The translations under genes were made by a program, and so were the position numbers. Of a stretch of DNA of 64,000 nucleotides, positions 43,885 through 52,348 are shown piece by piece. How positions within the stretch are numbered: position 1 is the first letter of the stretch; the number at the start of each line of letters is the position of its first letter. Under the pieces are notes generated by a model. That model was not told the DNA's origin. It searched no databases and saw only the letters and a program-made list of their open reading frames with translations. Origin of the DNA: SZUA-36 sp963759155 (GTDB taxonomy: Bacteria > Pseudomonadota > Gammaproteobacteria > Xanthomonadales > SZUA-36); assembly GCA_963759155.1 (NCBI GenBank), contig CAVWXX010000013.1, positions 1 through 64,000 of the forward strand, read 5' to 3'.

Positions 43885-44634
43885 TTATCGGTTCAGCCAG
43901 GGATCGATTACCAGCGTGTCGAGTACATCACCGTTTTGTGCATCAAGAATGACGGCGAACTGACCGTTCTTTGGCAGTGCGGGAACAAACCTGAACTGGT
44001 CGATATTATTGCCAAGGCTTTGAACCAGTTTGTCAATCTCAATGGTCGAGCCAGGGCGGGCTTTACGTAAGTCATCCAGCGGCAGGGATTTGTGCAAAAC
44101 AGCTTGTTGCCTTTCGGTATACAGGCTCCAGAACTCCGGCCGGAATTGTAAATCGGGTTTGCCTTCAAACATCACTTCCTTCAGCAGTTGCTGATAGGCG
44201 GCGGGGTCTGCGGGCATATTGGCATATAAGAGGATAGGACCCGCTGATGGTTTTTCCAGAAACCGGGGGTCTTTGATCCATGAAAGATCCACGTCACGTT
44301 GTGAAAGGACTTCAAAGCGATCTACGGTATAAACCATGAAATATGGTCTGTTCTGGTAAAGAGAAAAAGCCCCCCAACTCAGGGCTGCAATCTGCACAAG
44401 GCTTATGACCCACAGATCTAGCAGTAAGCCACGCTTGCCTTGTTTGTAGACCATAAAGGTTAAGGCGGGCCCGATGAAGGCGGCGGTGAAAATTAGCAAT
44501 AGTGCGAATTTTCCGCTGTCTCCAAATTGCCGGAATGGGTGGGGGTACCATAGAAACAGGATAACGCTTGCCAGTATGGCAAGTAGTAACAGTGTCGGCC
44601 AGAGGTGCGTTAATGCGGCGCGCGATTTGCTCAT
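43885..44634 (-). CDS. TfpZ-like type IV pilin accessory membrane protein
   Basis: Inner-membrane protein of 249 residues: three N-terminal helices (about residues 10-28, 42-62, 75-93), then a periplasmic domain. The stretches FMVYKQGKRGLLLDLWVISLVQIAALSWGAFSLYQNRPYFMVYTVDRFEV match the TfpZ/FimB accessory family, which affects pilin assembly or glycosylation. No pilin or pilus gene is nearby, so it is an orphan member. Its ATG overlaps the stop of a tiny membrane-protein gene by four bases. Confidence 0.75.
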   Translation of the reverse strand: MSKSRAALTHLWPTLLLLAILASVILFLWYPHPFRQFGDSGKFALLLIFTAAFIGPALTFMVYKQGKRGLLLDLWVISLVQIAALSWGAFSLYQNRPYFMVYTVDRFEVLSQRDVDLSWIKDPRFLEKPSAGPILLYANMPADPAAYQQLLKEVMFEGKPDLQFRPEFWSLYTERQQAVLHKSLPLDDLRKARPGSTIEIDKLVQSLGNNIDQFRFVPALPKNGQFAVILDAQNGDVLDTLVIDPWLNR

Positions 44635-44840
44635 ATGTGCCGGACTGGTGAGCCTGTATCAAGCCGGGCTTCAACAGTTGAAACGCTTACAAGGCCGGTT
44701 TTCCCAGGTAACTGGTTCTGACCGACCTGCTCCCTGGATTCCAGTTGTTGATGAGCAAAATACAAGGCAAAGCCCGTTGCAAAGAGTATGGCTGCAATCA
44801 AAAGTGCAATAAAGTTATTGGTCTTGGATCGGGGGTTCAT
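44631..44840 (-). CDS. Small single-pass membrane protein
   Basis: A 69-residue protein with one N-terminal helix (FIALLIAAILFATGFALYFA, about residues 10-29) and a short polar tail. Start at 44840 gives MNPRSKTNN; GTGAG lies just upstream, and 44846 would add two residues. The four-base overlap (ATGA) with the TfpZ-like gene shows co-translation, so it may be a partner of that protein. I find no known family. Confidence 0.6.
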   Translation of the reverse strand: MNPRSKTNNFIALLIAAILFATGFALYFAHQQLESREQVGQNQLPGKTGLVSVSTVEARLDTGSPVRHI

Positions 44841-44965
44841 AAACACTCACTGTATGGGCATCAGTAAGGTAGTATATCAGCGCTTGAAAGGAAATTTGTA
44901 GTGCCGGTTGTAAGCCAATAAGCCAGCCAGGTTTTCTGTTGAAAAATCAAAGAAGGACATCATCC

Positions 44966-45625
44966 ATGAATAAGGTTTTAGTTACAGGTGCGAACCGCGG
45001 TATCGGGTTTGAAATGTGCCGCCAACTGTCGCTGCGCGGTGATGAGGTTGTTGCCGCTTGTCGTGAGGCAAGTGACGCGTTGCGTGCGTTGAAGTTGCGT
45101 ATCGTTGAAGGTGTTGACGTCAATGATTCGGATTCTCTGAGCGCGCTGTCGGCCAAACTGGACGGGACAAAACTTGACTGGTTGATCAACAATGCCGGCA
45201 TTCTTTCAGTTGAGAGTCTGGATAGTCTCGATTTTGACGCAATGGAACGACAGTTCAGGGTCAATTCCCTCGGCCCTTTGCGTGTCACGGCAGCCCTGTT
45301 ACCAATGCTTGGCGCCGGTTCAAAAATCGGCATCATTACCAGTCGCATGGGTTCGGTCGAGGACAACACCTCGGGTGGTTATTATGGATACCGCATGTCG
45401 AAGGCAGCCGTCAATATGGCCGGTATGAGCCTGGCGCGTGATCTGAAGGGTCGGGATATTTCCGTTGCCCTGTTACATCCCGGTATGGTTGCCACCGACA
45501 TGACCGGTGGGCGCGGGGTAGCACCGGAACACTCTGCCAGTGGCCTTATCCAGCGTATGGACGCACTGGATCTCGAGCACAGCGGTGTGTTCTGGCACGC
45601 GGAAGGTGAACAACTGCCCTGGTAA
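44966..45625 (+). CDS. Short-chain dehydrogenase/reductase
   Basis: Classical SDR of 219 residues, NAD(P)-dependent. GANRGIGFEMCRQL is the nucleotide-binding loop, NNAGIL is present, and the catalytic triad is the serine of IITSRMGS with YGYRMSK (YxxxK). The substrate is unknown; it resembles C-factor-like or sepiapterin-like small SDRs. AAGGA seven to eight bases upstream supports ATG 44966 over a TTG at 44939. It is convergent with the methionine gamma-lyase gene. Confidence 0.87.
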   Translation: MNKVLVTGANRGIGFEMCRQLSLRGDEVVAACREASDALRALKLRIVEGVDVNDSDSLSALSAKLDGTKLDWLINNAGILSVESLDSLDFDAMERQFRVNSLGPLRVTAALLPMLGAGSKIGIITSRMGSVEDNTSGGYYGYRMSKAAVNMAGMSLARDLKGRDISVALLHPGMVATDMTGGRGVAPEHSASGLIQRMDALDLEHSGVFWHAEGEQLPW

Positions 45626-45663
45626 CAGTTCTGGCTGCGGGTGACCCGCCATACAGTTTTCCG

Positions 45664-46905
45664 TCAGGCGATCTGTTTTTCCGGAATGACGTCAACCCGA
45701 TGAAGGGCTTCCGATAGCTGTGCCCATCGTTGTTCCGTGGTGCCGGTATAACCGATCGACAAGCGTACCAACCCCGGGGAGATATGCGCCGCCAGTTTGT
45801 CCTCGTCGGTCAGTTCACTGGATGTACTGCTTCCTGAGCATGACATCAGCGTGTCAAAGTAGCCCAGGCTGACGGCCACGTAACCGAAGCGATATTCATT
45901 TTGTAGCAGGTCAAGCAGCTCATTTGCTTTTTCAACCGAGCCCATGTCGATCGTCAGGACACCACCGAAACCATAGTCCGGGCAATACAGTTCGCTCATC
46001 AGCGCATGGTCCGGGTGATTCGGCAGGCCCGGGTAACATACCTTCATACCCATGGCGTGCAGTCGTTCTGCAAAGACTTGTGTGCGCTGCCCATGTTCGG
46101 TCATCCGTAGTGGCAGGTGCGGAATACGTAAATGGATGTTGAATGCGACCTGTGGATCCATGGTCGGTCCAAGAATCATTAACATACCCGTATGCAAATC
46201 CATCAGTTGCTGGATAAACTCCTCGTCCGCACAAATGGCCCCGGCAATATAATCCGATGCGCCACTGATGAACTTGGTCATGCTGTGTACGACGATATCA
46301 GCACCGAGCTTGATTGGGCTGATAATGAGTGGGCTAAACGTGTTGTCTACAACCAGCTTGATGCCATGTTTTCTGGCGATGGCGCTTAAGCCGGGGATAT
46401 CCGCAACACGCAGGGTAGGGTTGGATATGCTTTCGGTATAGATGACGCGTGTACGGGGTGTGATCGCCGCCTCGGTTGCTTCAAGGTCAGTTATATCAAC
46501 CAGGGTGGTTGTTATTCCCGTTTTGGGCGGTAGCAGATCGTGCATCAGGGCATAGGTGCCGCCGTATACGGCATTGGATGAAACAATATGATCATCTTTG
46601 TCACATAGTTGCATCAGTGTAGCGGAAATCGCAGACATACCACTGGCAGTACAGTAAGCCGCTTCGGTTCCTTCCAGCGCAGCCAGTTGTTTACTCAGGC
46701 TGTATACCGTTGGGTTGAAATGTCTGCCATAGAGGTAACAGCCTCCGTGATCGGGTCCTTTCTTGCCACCAAAAATATCAGGCATGATGTCAGGGTGCAT
46801 GACGGTGAATGTGGTGCTGGCTTCCACCGACATGTTGACCCCACCGTGTTCGCCAAATTCGTGGCGGGTGTTGGCGAGCGTCTCTACAGGGTTACGGTTT
46901 TTCAT
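45664..46905 (-). CDS. megL: Methionine gamma-lyase
   Basis: PLP enzyme of the Cys/Met metabolism family, 413 residues, that splits methionine into methanethiol, 2-oxobutyrate and ammonia. YGRHFNPTVYSLSKQLAALEGTEAAYCTASGMSAIS holds the PLP phosphate contacts and the active-site tyrosine; the PLP lysine is in VVHSMTKFISGASD. Other family members (cystathionine lyase or synthase) are possible, but a divergent Lrp-type regulator fits a catabolic role. GGAGG lies seven bases before the ATG. Confidence 0.78.
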   Translation of the reverse strand: MKNRNPVETLANTRHEFGEHGGVNMSVEASTTFTVMHPDIMPDIFGGKKGPDHGGCYLYGRHFNPTVYSLSKQLAALEGTEAAYCTASGMSAISATLMQLCDKDDHIVSSNAVYGGTYALMHDLLPPKTGITTTLVDITDLEATEAAITPRTRVIYTESISNPTLRVADIPGLSAIARKHGIKLVVDNTFSPLIISPIKLGADIVVHSMTKFISGASDYIAGAICADEEFIQQLMDLHTGMLMILGPTMDPQVAFNIHLRIPHLPLRMTEHGQRTQVFAERLHAMGMKVCYPGLPNHPDHALMSELYCPDYGFGGVLTIDMGSVEKANELLDLLQNEYRFGYVAVSLGYFDTLMSCSGSSTSSELTDEDKLAAHISPGLVRLSIGYTGTTEQRWAQLSEALHRVDVIPEKQIA

Positions 46906-47008
46906 ATGCTTGCCTCCGAAGTTGTACCCGGGTTACGTTGCTGACCACAACCCTGGTTAGACATGTTGCCATTTTTTGGCAGCTAGTAAATATTCTGGTA
47001 TGTCTTGT

Positions 47009-47023
47009 TATTATAAAATAATA
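47009..47023. promoter_or_regulatory. A+T-rich dyad between megL and its Lrp-type regulator
   Basis: TATTAT-AAA-ATAATA is perfectly symmetric with an AAA centre. It lies 45 bases upstream of the regulator start and 104 bases upstream of megL. The surrounding 46980-47060 is strongly A+T-rich, as Lrp-type sites often are. It resembles the AAA-centred dyad at 18507-18523. Confidence 0.4.
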
Positions 47024-47067
47024 TTCTTATAGTAACTCTATATACGAATAAAATACGGAATAAGCGT

Positions 47068-47556
47068 GTGAAAAAGGCACTCGATCGAATTGACTACGAA
47101 ATTTTAGGTTTGTTACGAAATAATGCTCGTATTTCCAACAAGGAAATTGCGCAAAAGGTTGGGCTGGCTGCTTCAACCTGCCTGGTCAGGATACGCTTGC
47201 TGCAACGCAGCGGCGTGATCAGCGGGTTTCATGCAGAGATAGCACCTGCGAGCCTGGGCGTTGGTATACAGGCCATGATTGCGGTCAGATTAATTCGTCA
47301 TTTCAAGCCAGATGTGGACGCTTTTCGTCAGCACGCCCTGGGTCTGCCTGAAGTGGTTCAGCTTTATCATGTTGCGGGTCCAATCGATTTCCTGGTTCAC
47401 GTCTGGGCGAGGGATTCAGACCATTTGCGTGACCTGGCAATGACAGCGTTTACTTCACGCGAAGAGGTGTCCCACATAGAAACGGAGCTGATTTTTGAGC
47501 ATATACGAAGTTCCGAACTACCATCGTTTACAGAGCCCGCTAATAGAGTGGACTAA
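47068..47556 (+). CDS. Lrp/AsnC-family transcriptional regulator
   Basis: A 162-residue Lrp-type protein: winged-helix KALDRIDYEILGLLRNNARISNKEIAQKVGLAASTCLVRIRLLQRSGVI, then the RAM domain with LGLPEVVQLYHVAGPIDFLVHVWARDSDHLRDLAM. It starts with GTG at 47068. Placed divergently from a methionine gamma-lyase gene, it is likely a local regulator that responds to methionine or a related amino acid, by analogy with other Lrp-lyase pairs. Confidence 0.9.
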   Translation: MKKALDRIDYEILGLLRNNARISNKEIAQKVGLAASTCLVRIRLLQRSGVISGFHAEIAPASLGVGIQAMIAVRLIRHFKPDVDAFRQHALGLPEVVQLYHVAGPIDFLVHVWARDSDHLRDLAMTAFTSREEVSHIETELIFEHIRSSELPSFTEPANRVD

Positions 47557-47702
47557 GCTGGTCCGGGCTTGTCGGGGAAGTGGTCGACAATACAGGGTAA
47601 AGCAAAATGCGGGCGCTGGACTGGGCTCTGGTATAGCCGGGCACTTGGCTATATTATCACTCTCAAAATAGTCCCGTAAGCAACTTTCAGGTTCAAAAGT
47701 TA

Positions 47703-48629
47703 ATGTCTTTTTCATTTAAAAGAAGTCATAGAATCATCCGAATAGCCATTGTGTTGCTTGTGATGTGCTGGGCAAGTTTTTCATATGCACAGGACACAGA
47801 GCCACGTCGCTGGGCGCATTTGCCAACCGGGGTAAATGTTGCCGGTATGGGTTACGGTTACATTGATGGTGATATTTTCTTTGACCCTTTGCTGTTAATC
47901 GAAGATGCCACTTTCGAGATGCATAAAGTCGGTCTTGTCTATATGCGAACGCTTGGTGTTCTCGGCAAGAGTGCGCGACTTGATTTCACCCTTCCATATA
48001 TCGCCGGCCGCTGGGAAGGGACCGTTAACAATGAGTTTGTTCACTTTCGCCGGCGTGGTCCCGGCGATGCGAGAATACGGTTTTCAATGCTGCTTTATGG
48101 CGGGCCTGCGGAGACACTGCAAGAGTTTGTGAAAAGTGAGAAAAGCAATACGGTAGTAGGCGCCGCCGTTGCGGTGACAATGCCGACGGGGAAGTACAAT
48201 AAAGACCGGCTCATTAACATGGGGGAAAACCGATGGGTGGTACGTCCACAGATTGGCGTGACGCATACTCGTGGCAGATGGACAGGTGAATTGACAGGTT
48301 CTGTGTATCTATATGCTAACAATAATAGTTTCTGGCAAGACACTCTTTTGGAAACCGATCCGCTATTTGCGCTTCAGGCTCACCTTATTTACACATTCCG
48401 ACCCGGTTTATGGACTTCATTCAGTACAGCATATGGCTGGGGTGGTGAAGCCACGGTAAACGGAGACGCCAAAAATAACCCTTCCGGAAACTGGCTTACG
48501 GCTTTGAGTTTCGGTTTTCCGATTACACCGATGCAGGGGGTTAAGCTTTCCTGGATCAGAGGTCGAAGCCAGAAACCAACTGGTGCTGATCTGGATAGTA
48601 TCGCGCTCGGTTATTCAATCATGTTCTAG
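47703..48629 (+). CDS. Outer-membrane transporter-like protein (MetA-pathway of phenol degradation type)
   Basis: Exported beta-barrel of 308 residues. Signal peptide residues 1-29 end at SYA-QD. Alternating amphipathic strands, for example VGLVYMRTLGVLGKSARLDFTLPYIAGRWEG, VVGAAVAVTMPTGKYNKDRLINMGENRWVVRPQIGVTHTRGRWTGELTGSVYLY and WLTALSFGFPITPMQGVKLSWIRG, plus the final aromatic SIMF, are typical of the PF13557 group. The family name comes from phenol-degradation operons; a role in aromatic uptake is possible but not shown. Confidence 0.78.
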   Translation: MSFSFKRSHRIIRIAIVLLVMCWASFSYAQDTEPRRWAHLPTGVNVAGMGYGYIDGDIFFDPLLLIEDATFEMHKVGLVYMRTLGVLGKSARLDFTLPYIAGRWEGTVNNEFVHFRRRGPGDARIRFSMLLYGGPAETLQEFVKSEKSNTVVGAAVAVTMPTGKYNKDRLINMGENRWVVRPQIGVTHTRGRWTGELTGSVYLYANNNSFWQDTLLETDPLFALQAHLIYTFRPGLWTSFSTAYGWGGEATVNGDAKNNPSGNWLTALSFGFPITPMQGVKLSWIRGRSQKPTGADLDSIALGYSIMF

Positions 48630-49076
48630 CTTAAACACCTGCTAGTCCCACTCGGAACAGGCGTGACCTTCTTACCTGTCAATATTGACAGTCTTTCTCA
48701 AATCGGGGTGAATTGTATAGATGCATGGTCTATACTCTTTTCAGGGATGGGGAAAAGATTTAGGCATCCTGCGTTGATAGAAGGGGTTCTATAAACGTCT
48801 ACCCAGTTTTTCATTCCGACGAAAAGCCGTGTAGATTTTGTTCCCGCCAGGAAACGCGATATAGGCAACAGTTAACAGGCAGGGGTCTGGTTAACTGATC
48901 ACCAATGATTGGTGGGGTTTTACGGGTTGATACCGGAAAATTTTTGACATGGAATAGTGGCGTACGGAGTCACCGTAACCACAAGGTCTCCCTAAAGTGA
49001 TTTTATTTTCACCCGGAAAGGTGTTGAAGGATCATTTGACGGGTCCGCAAAGCGGACTGGTTCTGAGGAGATAAGA
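48630..49076 (+). other. 447-bp non-coding region: palindrome and hairpin-rich leader
   Basis: No gene in any frame. It has a 16-bp perfect palindrome at 48676-48691 (CTGTCAATATTGACAG), and then many hairpins ahead of a small membrane-protein gene: CAGTTAAC/GTTAACTG (48869-48876 with 48890-48897), CACCAAT-G-ATTGGTG (48900-48914), TACGG-AGTCA-CCGTA (near 48963), and GTCCGC-AAA-GCGGAC close to the GAGGAG ribosome site. This could be a structured leader or a small RNA; it matches none of the common riboswitch or ncRNA consensus sequences I can recall. Confidence 0.45.
48676..48691. promoter_or_regulatory. 16-bp perfect palindrome
   Basis: CTGTCAATATTGACAG is self-complementary throughout. Its right half supplies a perfect -35 hexamer (TTGACA, 48685-48690), but I find no convincing -10 at 16-18 bases. 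It may be a regulator site for the leader and small protein downstream. Confidence 0.4.
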
Positions 49077-49325
49077 ATGCTTGAACTTGCAACAATTTTT
49101 TTACTTACTTTTGTCATGTCTTTGACAATCATCTGGCTGTATCGCAGCTTGTCTGGCTGGAAAGGCTTTGGTGAGAATCTGACTCGCGACCTTGATCAGG
49201 CGGATGGGATGAAAATAGCTCGCCAGAGCGGTTTTATAAACATGTTTTCAGCACCAAAGGAAAAAGCCCGGAACATCAGGCTTCGTAACACAAACAAGAA
49301 TATTAAGGCACCGTGGGGATGGTGA
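49077..49325 (+). CDS. Small membrane protein of unknown function
   Basis: An 82-residue protein with a single N-terminal helix (about residues 3-23, ELATIFLLTFVMSLTIIWLYR) and a basic cytoplasmic tail rich in R, K and N ending NIKAPWGW. GAGGAG six bases before the ATG is an excellent ribosome site. It is preceded by about 340 bases of hairpin-rich leader and followed by a strong terminator, so it is a single-gene unit. I recognise no family. Confidence 0.65.
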   Translation: MLELATIFLLTFVMSLTIIWLYRSLSGWKGFGENLTRDLDQADGMKIARQSGFINMFSAPKEKARNIRLRNTNKNIKAPWGW

Positions 49326-49366
49326 GTTCCTGATATTTCTGCTCTGATTTTTTGAATTCATAACCG

Positions 49367-49414
49367 TACGTTATTCCGGTGGACATCATGTCCCCTGGAA
49401 TAGCGTATTTTTTT
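49367..49414 (+). terminator. Long-stem rho-independent terminator
   Basis: The arm at 49367-49386 (TACGTTATTCCGGTGGACAT) pairs with 49388-49407 in 17 Watson-Crick and two G.T pairs with one mismatch, then seven T follow. It ends the small membrane-protein transcript. Confidence 0.9.
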
Positions 49415-49470
49415 GTTTGACGTCTTTGTAGGCTGCTTTCCAGCTAACGCATTTCTTTACACTTCATTTT

Positions 49471-49740
49471 AGCCAGAATGGCAGATTGTCTATAGCCAAA
49501 ATGGCAGATTGTCTATAGCCAGAATGGCAGATTGTCTATAGCCAGAATGGCAGATTGTCTATAGCCAAAATGGCAGATTGTCTATAGCCAGAATGGCAGA
49601 TTGTCTATAGCCAGAATGGCAGATTGTCTATAGCCAAAATGGCAGATTGTCTATAGCCAGAATGGCAGATTGTCTATAGCCAAAATGGCAGATTGTCTAT
49701 AGCCAAAATGGCAGATTGTCTATAGCCAAAAATGCATATA
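49471..49740. repeat. 23-bp tandem array, 11 full units plus one partial
   Basis: Units start every 23 bases from 49471 to 49701; a partial unit begins at 49724. Each reads AGCCRAAATGGC-like in its first half (GCCA-RAA-TGGC dyad) and then AGATTGTCTAT. By eye the only variation among the 11 full units is position 6, in the order G A G G A G G A G A A. There are no spacers, so this is not a CRISPR array. An A+T-rich stretch (49735-49800) follows. No replication gene is near. 49415-49470 and 49741-49939 hold nothing else I can name. Confidence 0.95.
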
Positions 49741-49939
49741 AATACTTTAATATAATCAATGAGATGTTTGTTTTTGTTAGTTTGATTACTGTTCTTTTGG
49801 CGTGTGTGTTTAAGGTGTTTTGACACTTAAAAACAGCCTTGTGAGACACAAGATTCCGAGAAAAATATGATTGGATACCTGATAGTCAGTACCAACGATT
49901 AACCCACAGCAGTTCCCTTTTATAGCGATTTATAGGTAC

Positions 49940-50599
49940 TCATGGGCGCTTGAGTGTTGCCGGTAGCAGAGCCTCAACACGTTCCATGACGTCGAGGCAG
50001 TCAACCATGTCGTTAATATAGTCAAGCTTGTCGGTTTCAAGGATAAGCACTTCTCCGTATCGGTAGTTGGAAAGCCACTGCTCGTAGAGCTTTTCCAGCC
50101 TTTTTAGATAAGAAAGCGGTATATCCTGTTCCATGGCCCGGCCACGAAGCCGAATTCGTTTGCGCAATGTTCGCATCGAGCAACGAAGGTAGATCATCAG
50201 GTCAGGGGGCCTGATGGCACCGAGTATGATCTGGTAGAAACTCCAGTACGTATCCCAGTCACGACCGGTGAAGTTACGCATATCATGCAATGCAGTCGCA
50301 AAGATTTCCGCGTCCTCATAGATCGTCCGATCAAGAACGACGACGCCGGAGACTTTTTCCAGTTGCTGATGCATACGGAATTTGTTGCTCAGAAAATAAA
50401 GCTGGGAATGAAAAGCCCAACGATTCATGTCCTGATAAAAATCGGGCAGGTACGGATTCTCATCATTGGGTTCGTAAAACGGTTCTATCCCGTAGGTTCG
50501 GGTGAGAAACTCCACCAGCGTAGACTTTCCCGTACCAATATTTCCGGCAATCGCAATGGTTTTACCTGCTGTATTGAGCTTGGTCACAGCTGGATTCAT
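49940..50599 (-). CDS. Deoxynucleoside kinase
   Basis: Salvage kinase of the deoxyadenosine/deoxyguanosine kinase family, 219 residues, phosphorylating deoxynucleosides with ATP. The P-loop is GNIGTGKST, the substrate region FYEPNDENPYLPDFYQDMNRWAFHSQLYFL, the DRTIYED motif (DRS/DRY box) and the arginine-rich lid KRIRLRGRAMEQDIP are all present. The ATG at 50599 is standard. It stands alone beside the 23-bp array, which lies downstream of its 3' end. Confidence 0.92.
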   Translation of the reverse strand: MNPAVTKLNTAGKTIAIAGNIGTGKSTLVEFLTRTYGIEPFYEPNDENPYLPDFYQDMNRWAFHSQLYFLSNKFRMHQQLEKVSGVVVLDRTIYEDAEIFATALHDMRNFTGRDWDTYWSFYQIILGAIRPPDLMIYLRCSMRTLRKRIRLRGRAMEQDIPLSYLKRLEKLYEQWLSNYRYGEVLILETDKLDYINDMVDCLDVMERVEALLPATLKRP

Positions 50600-50752
50600 A
50601 CCTGCGTCTTATCCGGTTTGAAAAACATGGATGGCACTTTCTTTTGGTGACTCAATTTATACCCCATGGAAGACTCAAATCTGAAATAATGCTTAGATCA
50701 TAACGACATGTATGAGCCAATTATAGAGCCCAATCGATGAACAGGTTACGAA

Positions 50753-52198
50753 ATGCTGAATAAGATAAAGCGGCTTGAACAGGAAGCGTCTGTTCTGGAG
50801 CCGTCCAAAGAACATCGTGAAGAAATGACGAAGCAGGCTGTCAGCTATGCAGAGGCATTTTTAAACCGCCTACCGGATTGCAACACGTTCGTGCCTGATA
50901 ATGGCCGTAGCAGGTTATTGGAACAGGCATTTGCTGAATCGGCGGGTGACTTTGCCGATTTGTTGGAAACATTGGAAACAGCCGTTAACTTTGAAGGCAT
51001 CAACCCAGCCTCAGGGGGCCATATGGGATACATTCCAGGTGGCGGTGTATATCCTTCTGCCTGGGGTGACTTTATTGCGGATGTCACCAATTGTTATTCG
51101 GGCGTGTCCTTTGCATCACCCGGTGGCGCAAAAATGGAGCGCCAGCTCGTGCGATGGATGGCCGACCTCGTCGGTTACCCTGAAGCAGCGGGTGGCGACC
51201 TGACTTCCGGTGGCAGCATGGCTAACCTGACAGCCATTATTGCGGCCCGGGAAACCATGGGTATTCGTGCAAGGCATGTAGACAACGCTTGTATTTATGC
51301 CACTTCCGATTCACACCATTGCATAGATAAGGCAATACGGGCTGCGGGGTTGGCTGACTGCAAAAAGCGCCTGGTGCCGATGGATGACCGCTTCAGGATG
51401 GATGTTACCGCCTTGCAACAACGGGTTCTGGAAGACAAGGAAGCAGGGCTGCGTCCCTGGCTGATTATTGCCTCAGCAGGTACAACCGACACCGGTGCGG
51501 TTGACCCGCTGGAGAAGCTGGCAGGCGTGGCCGCGCAACACGATCTCTGGTTGCATGTAGACGCCGCCTATGGCGGGTTCTTCCTGTTATGTGCGGATGG
51601 CAGGAAGGTATTACGTGGCCTGGACAAAGCGCACTCGGTGGTGCTGGATCCGCACAAAGGTATGTTTCTTCCGTATGGGTCGGGTGCGGTACTGGTACGT
51701 GACGAAGAGTGGTTGGCGCAGTCTCAGGCGTATCACGCTGACTATATGCAGGATGCGAGAATGGCCAGCGGGCACTATTCAGCGGCGGACTTGTCACTGG
51801 AGCTGACCCGGCCTTTCAGAGGCCTGCGATTCTGGCTGCCTCTAAAGCTGTTTGGACTCGCGCCATTCAGGGCAGCACTTGAAGAGAAAATCTGGCTGGC
51901 GCGATATTTTTATGAGCAACTCGACAACACACCGGGGTGGGAGACCGGGCCTTATCCGGAATTATCGGTGGTCACGTATCGTTTTGTTCCGGATCAGGGT
52001 GATGCAGACCGTTTTAACCAACAACTGGTCGAAGCGGTACAGGCGGATGGAAAGGTGTTTATCAGTTCTACGTTGATTGACGGCAAGTTTTACCTGCGTC
52101 TTGCTGTGCTGCATTTCCGGACCCATCTCGTACAGGTGGACTATTTATTGAGTCTCCTGCACAAGCTGACTCAGACAGTCTCCCGGGTTGTGGCTTAG
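50753..52198 (+). CDS. PLP-dependent group II amino acid decarboxylase
   Basis: Decarboxylase of 481 residues in the aromatic-L-amino-acid/glutamate decarboxylase family. The PLP aspartate is in WLHVDAAYGGFFLL and the PLP lysine in VVLDPHKGMFLPYG; HMGYIPGGG and TSGGSMANLTAIIAAR are further contacts. An aromatic substrate (tryptophan, tyrosine, DOPA) is plausible but cannot be proved by eye. The gene is single; it is divergent from the kinase gene. It adds to the window's set of amino-acid-consuming PLP enzymes. Confidence 0.88.
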   Translation: MLNKIKRLEQEASVLEPSKEHREEMTKQAVSYAEAFLNRLPDCNTFVPDNGRSRLLEQAFAESAGDFADLLETLETAVNFEGINPASGGHMGYIPGGGVYPSAWGDFIADVTNCYSGVSFASPGGAKMERQLVRWMADLVGYPEAAGGDLTSGGSMANLTAIIAARETMGIRARHVDNACIYATSDSHHCIDKAIRAAGLADCKKRLVPMDDRFRMDVTALQQRVLEDKEAGLRPWLIIASAGTTDTGAVDPLEKLAGVAAQHDLWLHVDAAYGGFFLLCADGRKVLRGLDKAHSVVLDPHKGMFLPYGSGAVLVRDEEWLAQSQAYHADYMQDARMASGHYSAADLSLELTRPFRGLRFWLPLKLFGLAPFRAALEEKIWLARYFYEQLDNTPGWETGPYPELSVVTYRFVPDQGDADRFNQQLVEAVQADGKVFISSTLIDGKFYLRLAVLHFRTHLVQVDYLLSLLHKLTQTVSRVVA

Positions 52199-52348
52199 CG
52201 CGTCACCCGGCGCACTGGTTTGGCCCATGCATGCATAGGCTCGTGTTCCTGGTGAGGCGGTATAAAACCTCATGTTGAACAAGGGAAAAGCGACATACCT
52301 GACTGATTTTTGTTATATTTATCAGGCCGAAATAAAAAAGCAGCACCT

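Noticed and set aside
48740..49076. Cyclic di-GMP (GEMM) or other standard riboswitch, tmRNA or RNase P RNA
   Set aside because: The region has hairpins but I cannot find the conserved core sequences of these RNAs.
49471..49740. CRISPR array
   Set aside because: The repeats are directly adjacent, with no variable spacers, and no cas gene is near.
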